DNA from: Massospora cicadina | Taxonomy: Eukaryota; Entomophthoromycota; Entomophthoromycetes; Entomophthorales; Entomophthoraceae | Direction: 5' to 3' | Assembly: GCA_022478985.1 (NCBI GenBank) | Contig: JAKSZP010008012.1 | Coordinates: 62,001 to 126,000 of the forward strand | Length of the DNA stretch: 64,000 bases | Part shown: in pieces, positions 59,130 to 64,000 of the stretch | Layout of the letters: the number at the start of each line of letters is the position of its first letter | Numbering within the stretch: the stretch's first letter is position 1 | Made by a program: the position numbers and the translations under genes | The notes under the pieces: generated by a model | What the model was told of the DNA's origin: nothing | What the model saw: the letters and a program-made list of their open reading frames with translations, nothing else | Databases searched by the model: none

Positions 59130-60280
59130 TAACATTGTAGGGCCCTGACCAATTGGTTCTCATTTTTTATTATCGCGACCATCAGGTCAATAATGGTAGA
59201 AAAGAGCTAGTTTGCCTGGTTGTAAGGTATTAAGAGGAACATGATTATTGTTTACTGAAAGTTTCTCTAGTAATTGTAACAGACAAATTCTCAGAAGCCA
59301 GGGCTTGAAGTTAAATAATCTAATTGGCAATACTTCTCATAATAACTTCAAGGGGATAGGGGGAAGATTGATCTAACATGGGCTGTACTTTAGAAAAAAG
59401 CTGGAAATTCCTTCCATAAAAAGTTTTCAATTGAGACAACTTGATAATATGATGATAGCTTATTTGATAGGCCCGAATTTCACTAGGCAAATTTTGGGGC
59501 CAATGAAGAGGGTCTGTCATGGCCATTTTCCAGAGGGTTGAGGTTAAAGTACCATTTACATGCTCTACCTATCCATTATTTTCAGGATGGTGAGGGTGGG
59601 AAATAACTTAGCGGACTTCATTAGTTCAGCCTAATCATTCACCAAAAAAATAAAAAATATGACTATTAACAGAGATAATTATTTTAGGGAACCCATACTT
59701 AGTGATAATTTGATTATATAGGAACGTGGCGGTAGCTTTTGACAAAGTGGATGGTAGAGGTACAGCTTTTATCCACTTAGTTAAATGATTGACAGCTAAA
59801 AGGAGGAACAGATAAACATTTGAGGCTCAAAGGAGAGGTTTCACAACGTCAATACTAATAGTATGGAGGGGTTCACAGGTTAGATCCAATGGATGTTTAG
59901 ATTGGGGATTAGGTCCAACTTGACTTTTACATAGCATATAGTACTCTAATACATCTTGAACTGAGATGAGCATTCCTTCCCAATAATACTGAGCTTGATC
60001 CACTAGTGAGTTTTCCAAATTTCTCCATGGATGAGTTGTAGATGTCCCTTAAATATGATGTTGGTAAGAGCTGAAGATCATATGTAGGGTAACCATTGAG
60101 ATATGATTTTGTACTGATTACAATTTCTAGCCTTAGTTTTGTCAACTTTTTTGCTAATTCTTTTTGATAGGTTGGGGACTCATTTTTCCATAATTGTGGT
60201 TGGGTTAAGAGATCGTAGAGCTGATCTTCCTCATGGTTGAGTAAAGTTAATATGGAGAGCTGTGATAGACAATCCATACT
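59130..60280 (-). pseudogene. H integrase
   Basis: Frame 59526-59320 (68 aa) reads WPQNLPSEIRAYQISYHH and LKTFYGRNF, the end of the core. Frame 60018-59827 holds YYWEGMLISVQDVLEYYMLC from the zinc region and a SIDVVKPLL box with its Asp kept. Frame 60277-59927 covers the linker from RNase H. Confidence 0.7.
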
Positions 60281-60299
60281 TTGTTGTATGGGCTCTGGA

Positions 60300-61640
60300 C
60301 AAATGAATAAAGGAAAAAGTGTAGTTTTGAAGTTTTAACACCCAGCGCTAACCTCTTATCAGGATACTTCATTTTTGAATCCATTGTAATGAAGCATGGT
60401 TGTTAATTATGGTGATATGATTCTCATATAAATAAGGTCAGATATGATTTATGGCCTTTAGTATCACCAAACATTCTCGTTCTGTAACACTATAGTTGCA
60501 TTCATCTCTGGATAAAGTTTTATTATAATAGGCGATGTGATGATCCACTAAGTATTCATTATGCTGGGATATTATAGCACCTTTAGGTAAATCGCTAGCA
60601 TCAGTAAAAAATAAAAAGTTTTTGTAAAAATTAGGACGTATAAGTACTGGTGAGTGGGAGAGAGCTGCATGTAGTAGGTCAAAGGCAAGCTATTGCTCTT
60701 CTTTCCATTAGAAAGGTATAACCTTCTTCAACAAATATTAGAGGCTCAGAGGTATTAGCAAAGTGTAGATAAACTAGTGATAACAACCCACCATCCCTAA
60801 AAACCTGTACATCACATTTAATTTTGAGGGGTGACATCTTAGAAATGTTCATAACTTTGTCATCCATCAGGGATATTCCAGCTTTAACTACCTTATGGCC
60901 CAAAAAGTAAATTTCACTTTGGAAAAAGGAGAATTTTGTGGCTTTTTTTAGGGAAGCTTGTCATAACTGCCAGAAAACTTACCTTAGATGTTCCAGATGA
61001 TTAGTAAAAGTTCTAAAAACAGTGATATCAATGAGATAAACTAGCACACAAGAGCGTTTTTAAATCTCCTTAAGAACTATCCATGGTTCTTTGGAAGGTG
61101 ATAGGGGCGTTACAGAACCCCTTCAGCATTCAGGTAGGCTCAAATACTTTTTTACTTGGAAAAAGGGTGCATTTTTCATGGTCTTCAGGCATTAAATCGA
61201 TTTTTAGAACCAACTGGTGAGATCCATAGCTGAAAAATAATGGGATCATAACAATAAGCATAAAGAATCATCTATACGCTGCAAAAGTTAATTATCTTTT
61301 TTGTTTATGGAATTTAGTCAGTGATAATCCATGAAAACATGGTGTCCGCCATCCTTCTTCTGAATTAAGAAAAGTGAGGAAAGCCAAAGGCTTTTGAAAA
61401 GGCACAAGTAACCCCATTTCCAGCAATTGCTTTAACTCTAGGGCTACATGAGATTCTTCAACTTTAGATTTTCAGTATACTTAAGATTTAAATGTGTAGT
61501 AATTCTCATTCTCAATTTGGTGAACTACTCCTGACATTTTTCTGTAGTCACTTGGTCCCAAAGAAAAAATGTTGCTGTATTCCTTAAGGAGGTCTTCAAA
61601 ATTCTGGCTTTTGAGGGGAGTAAGGTCGTCTTAAATTTTA
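60300..61640 (-). pseudogene. H RNase H and reverse transcriptase
   Basis: RNase H traces lie at 60300-60660. RT includes frame 60903-60679 (LMERRAI on the plus side of the connection; MGHKVVKAGISLMDDKV) and the catalytic box at 61038-61027, Tyr-Leu-Ile-Asp, where the first Asp is lost. Fingers lie near 61320-61400. Stops are frequent. Confidence 0.6.
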
Positions 61641-62260
61641 CTTTTGACAGAGCTAATATGTGTATGGGATTGAACCATAAATCTTGTGAGGAGCCAAAAC
61701 TGCTCATGTCAGCAATATTTTCAATAGAACATAATTTTATATAGGAGATGGGGTCATACTGAGGTACTTAAATGTGTGTTTCATTAGACTCCTAATAAAA
61801 TAGTGATAGATTTTTCATAGGCGGGATCCAAAATCCTAGGGCAGTTCAACGCTTCTTTGATAAGAGAGTTTGGGTGTCAACTTAGCTCTAAAACTTGATT
61901 AGGAGGAATTTTAATCTTGATCCTCAAAACCATATTTACTTGAGTAAGTGGTATTTTGATGTGATGGGGGGCATATATGGGTATCCCACCCTTGGCGTCC
62001 AAAGCCTAAGGTGGTAGCAGTAATTTTCAATTTATTTGAGGCAAGCTGACCAGAGATGGACTTTACTGAAGAGAGAAAGCATTGACATAAAACCTGAGTA
62101 GGGTAAACCCTGTCAAAGACAGTTATCCACCACCAGATTGGGACTCTGATTTTTTCTGATTACGTCATTTGTAAGGTTTTTAGTTTTTAGACCTAATAAC
62201 CGCCAGTGGTAGCTTAATTTTAGCCTCAAAGTTTTGATACTCTACTAAATAAAGAAGTTA
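61641..62260 (-). pseudogene. H protease-RT linker
   Basis: The position and weak similarity to the linker of C and E suggest this. No active site was read. The coding remnant stops where GOE-3 starts. Confidence 0.4.
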
Positions 62261-62279
62261 GGGTTCTTCTTATTAATGG

Positions 62280-63830
62280 TCTAGTAGTATGTATTACCTC
62301 AACATATTGGCTATTTGAAATTCAGCAAAGGAAATAAGATTGGGCACATAAGTAAAAATTGATGCGCCGGTGGGGTTGGGGTAGTTGAAGCCATAAAGCA
62401 AATCTTTCTGAATCAAAATGCATGTGCGGCCAGCTTTAAAAGATAGCTCTTCAATATCAAATTTGGCATCCTTGGGGATTTCTATAGGGAAGTTAGGTAA
62501 AGGAAAGTCCTCAAAAAGTGGCACAAACGCTGTATAGAGGGCTTGGCGAAAGAGGGAGTCAGTGGTGGCAGCGGCTGCATCAACAGCCTTTTGATGAATT
62601 GATTTGTAGACAGTTAAACCATTATGAGGATGGAAATGGCAGTGGGGAGTTGAACAGGAGGGATAGATAAAAATCGTGACCAGGCAAAGCTAAGTTTAAT
62701 TCTGTAAGTAATTTTATCATCGTTGATCCATTCAAAGGCATCAAATGGACTTGTTGTGGCCAACTCTAGGCCAGCGACAGGAGATAGCAGGGTGGCTGGA
62801 GCTGATTGACACGCACTGTGGACCATGACAATTACGCCGTTGCATGAGCAGCCATCTGCTCAGGATTATTTGGGAGGTCAACACTTGGTTTGGTGGAGCA
62901 GTTGGAGAAACACTTGAAGTAGTCAAGGGGGAAATTGATCCTCACGTATAAATTAGTGAAATAAGAGGCAGGGCTTACACTAGAGGGAGGAGCGGCGAAA
63001 ACAGCATTTGCGGAAAGCGCTGGGAATTTGTGATTTAAGTGGTTGATAGTGCAGCACACATGACAAATAGAGGTCGTTTTAACATGTGCCCAGAAGGGAT
63101 GATCAGGAGTGGATCTGATCATGGCGTGGGGGTATTGTGAGCCAGGTGTTGTGGCAGAAAGGGCGGATTATCATGAATGCATGAGGCCCAGCAAGATGAT
63201 CAATGCCATTTGGCACCACAAACTGCGCATGGGGTTGGCGCTATAGGCAGCCAAAACTATCGTGAGCTTGTGGTGAATGTGTTCAGGGAAGAGGTGGGAA
63301 GGAAAGTGGATAAACTTTACCATAAGTATGGTCGCATCCAGAAATCAAGTTCTGATAATTGGTATATGTGAGCTTTTATAGATCAATGGCAGCTGTGCTG
63401 CTGCCATGGCTTGGGCTTCACAAGAAAAGTTAATATTAAAGAACTCCTTAAAGGGGCGGAAATGATTAATCCGGCAGGTTTGTAGACCGCCATGGCCATC
63501 TTAATGATGGCCGCGCTTGTGTAGTATAAAATGTTCCCATACTTGACCCAAAGGCCAAAAATGCAGGTTGCTCTGAGGGAGTACCAAGGGGATTCTGAGT
63601 ACCGCCTGGGAGTGTGCAAGGTGGTGGGATAAGTCCTGAGACGTGATGTAGAGATTTGTATTTGTGGGGCCAGCTGGGCCGTCCCAAGGGCGTTTTGGTG
63701 GTGTCCAATAAATGACAGGAGGCAGAGCACTGACGCCCCATGTGTGACAGTGGGTGTCAATCTAGTTGACATAGACTAGGCTTTGGTGAGGGCGAAGCAA
63801 TTAAGATTAAAAACTTTTTTAAAATTTGAA
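62280..63830 (-). mobile_element. GOE-3: gag-only, LINE-like element, copy 3
   Basis: Frames 63772-63383 (129 aa), 63122-62832 (96 aa), 62826-62614 (70 aa) and 62524-62294 (76 aa) follow the GOE-2 order: a KYGN...KPAG...APLR block, PDHPFW, the knuckle at 63065-63024 (C-x2-C-x7-H-x-F, last Cys lost), then the C-terminal domain with FDAFEWINDD and NPTGASIF matching GOE-2. The ends are approximate. Confidence 0.65.
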
Positions 63831-64000
63831 TTTGATCAAATAAGTGATTGAAACAAAAGAGATTTAGCAAGAGGTATTTTCTTTATGGTTAAAAATACAA
63901 TTAAAGTCCCACATAAGTTGTACTCCAAAAAGCAGTCTATAGTTATTTTATCTAACACAGTAGCAGAAGTGGTAATTAAAAGTTTTCCAAATTGGAGGTA
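63831..64000 (-). other. Right edge: probable continuation of H
   Basis: Short minus-strand frame with ITIDCFLEYN and similar; could be H protease but the site is not conclusive. Confidence 0.3.

Larger units (their letters stand above)
59111..64000 (-). mobile_element. H: Ty3/gypsy element, C-like, running off the right edge
   Basis: Minus-strand integrase, RNase H and RT are laid out from 59.1 to 61.6 kb, with protease-linker traces to 62.25 kb. GOE-3 then interrupts it. The sequence after 63830 may be H protease again. It is closest to C by integrase (LKTFYGRN versus FKALYRREN). Confidence 0.65.

Noticed and set aside
1..64000. CRISPR arrays, bacterial operons, ribosome binding sites, tRNA or rRNA genes
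   Set aside because: No short regular repeats, no operon-like coding layout and no cloverleaf or rRNA core sequences were seen; the content is eukaryotic retroelement DNA.

Overview
The window is a eukaryotic repeat graveyard with no host gene I can support. Nearly everything between 1 and 64000 is retroelement. There are at least seven broken Ty3/gypsy LTR elements (called E1, E2, A, B, C, D and H here), one smaller LTR element (S), one L1-like LINE, and three copies of a short gag-only element (GOE) that looks LINE-mobilised. Two further gag-like stretches (F and J) carry short collagen-like Gly-X-Y runs. The best guess for the organism is a fungus with a large, transposon-rich genome. The evidence is a C-terminal chromodomain after GPY/F in element A, and an L1-type LINE whose ORF1 has a gag-like zinc knuckle, a combination I associate with early-diverging fungi. 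This assignment is low confidence because no host gene is present to test it.

Left half (1-26.9 kb). Element E2 (minus strand) is the oldest host. Its reverse transcriptase is split by E1 (424-18306; 5-bp target duplication AACAT/GACAT). E1's own 5' LTR is split by chromovirus A (11615-18134), and its protease/linker is split by element S (4668 to about 8478). E2's protease is split separately by the LINE (19184-24455), flanked by an identical 16-bp target duplication. E2's gag, primer-binding site and 5' LTR follow at 24.5-26.9 kb, and GOE-1 sits beside that LTR.

Middle (28.7-33.4 kb). This is AT-rich, poorly recognisable sequence with two primer-binding-site-like motifs and the collagen-like gag fragment F.

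Right half (33.4-64 kb). Chromovirus B (33428 to about 56345) contains element C (36672-52626). C contains GOE-2 (38676-40572; 14-bp duplication) in pol and element D (45084-51634; 5-bp duplication GTACC) in gag. D is the best-preserved element, with two about 556-bp LTRs, PBS, gag, protease, RT, RNase H, integrase and polypurine tract, but with many stops. Beyond B lie the collagen-like fragment J (57-58.4 kb), element H (59.1 kb to the end) and GOE-3 inside H.

Decay pattern. Most open frames are short because stops and frameshifts are everywhere. Several catalytic residues were lost by changes that fit loss of a CpG dinucleotide (CG to CA or TG), for example Asp to Asn in the RT catalytic pair of A, E1 and D. 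The LINE is visibly richer in G+C and CpG than the gypsy sequence around it, which suggests a later arrival.
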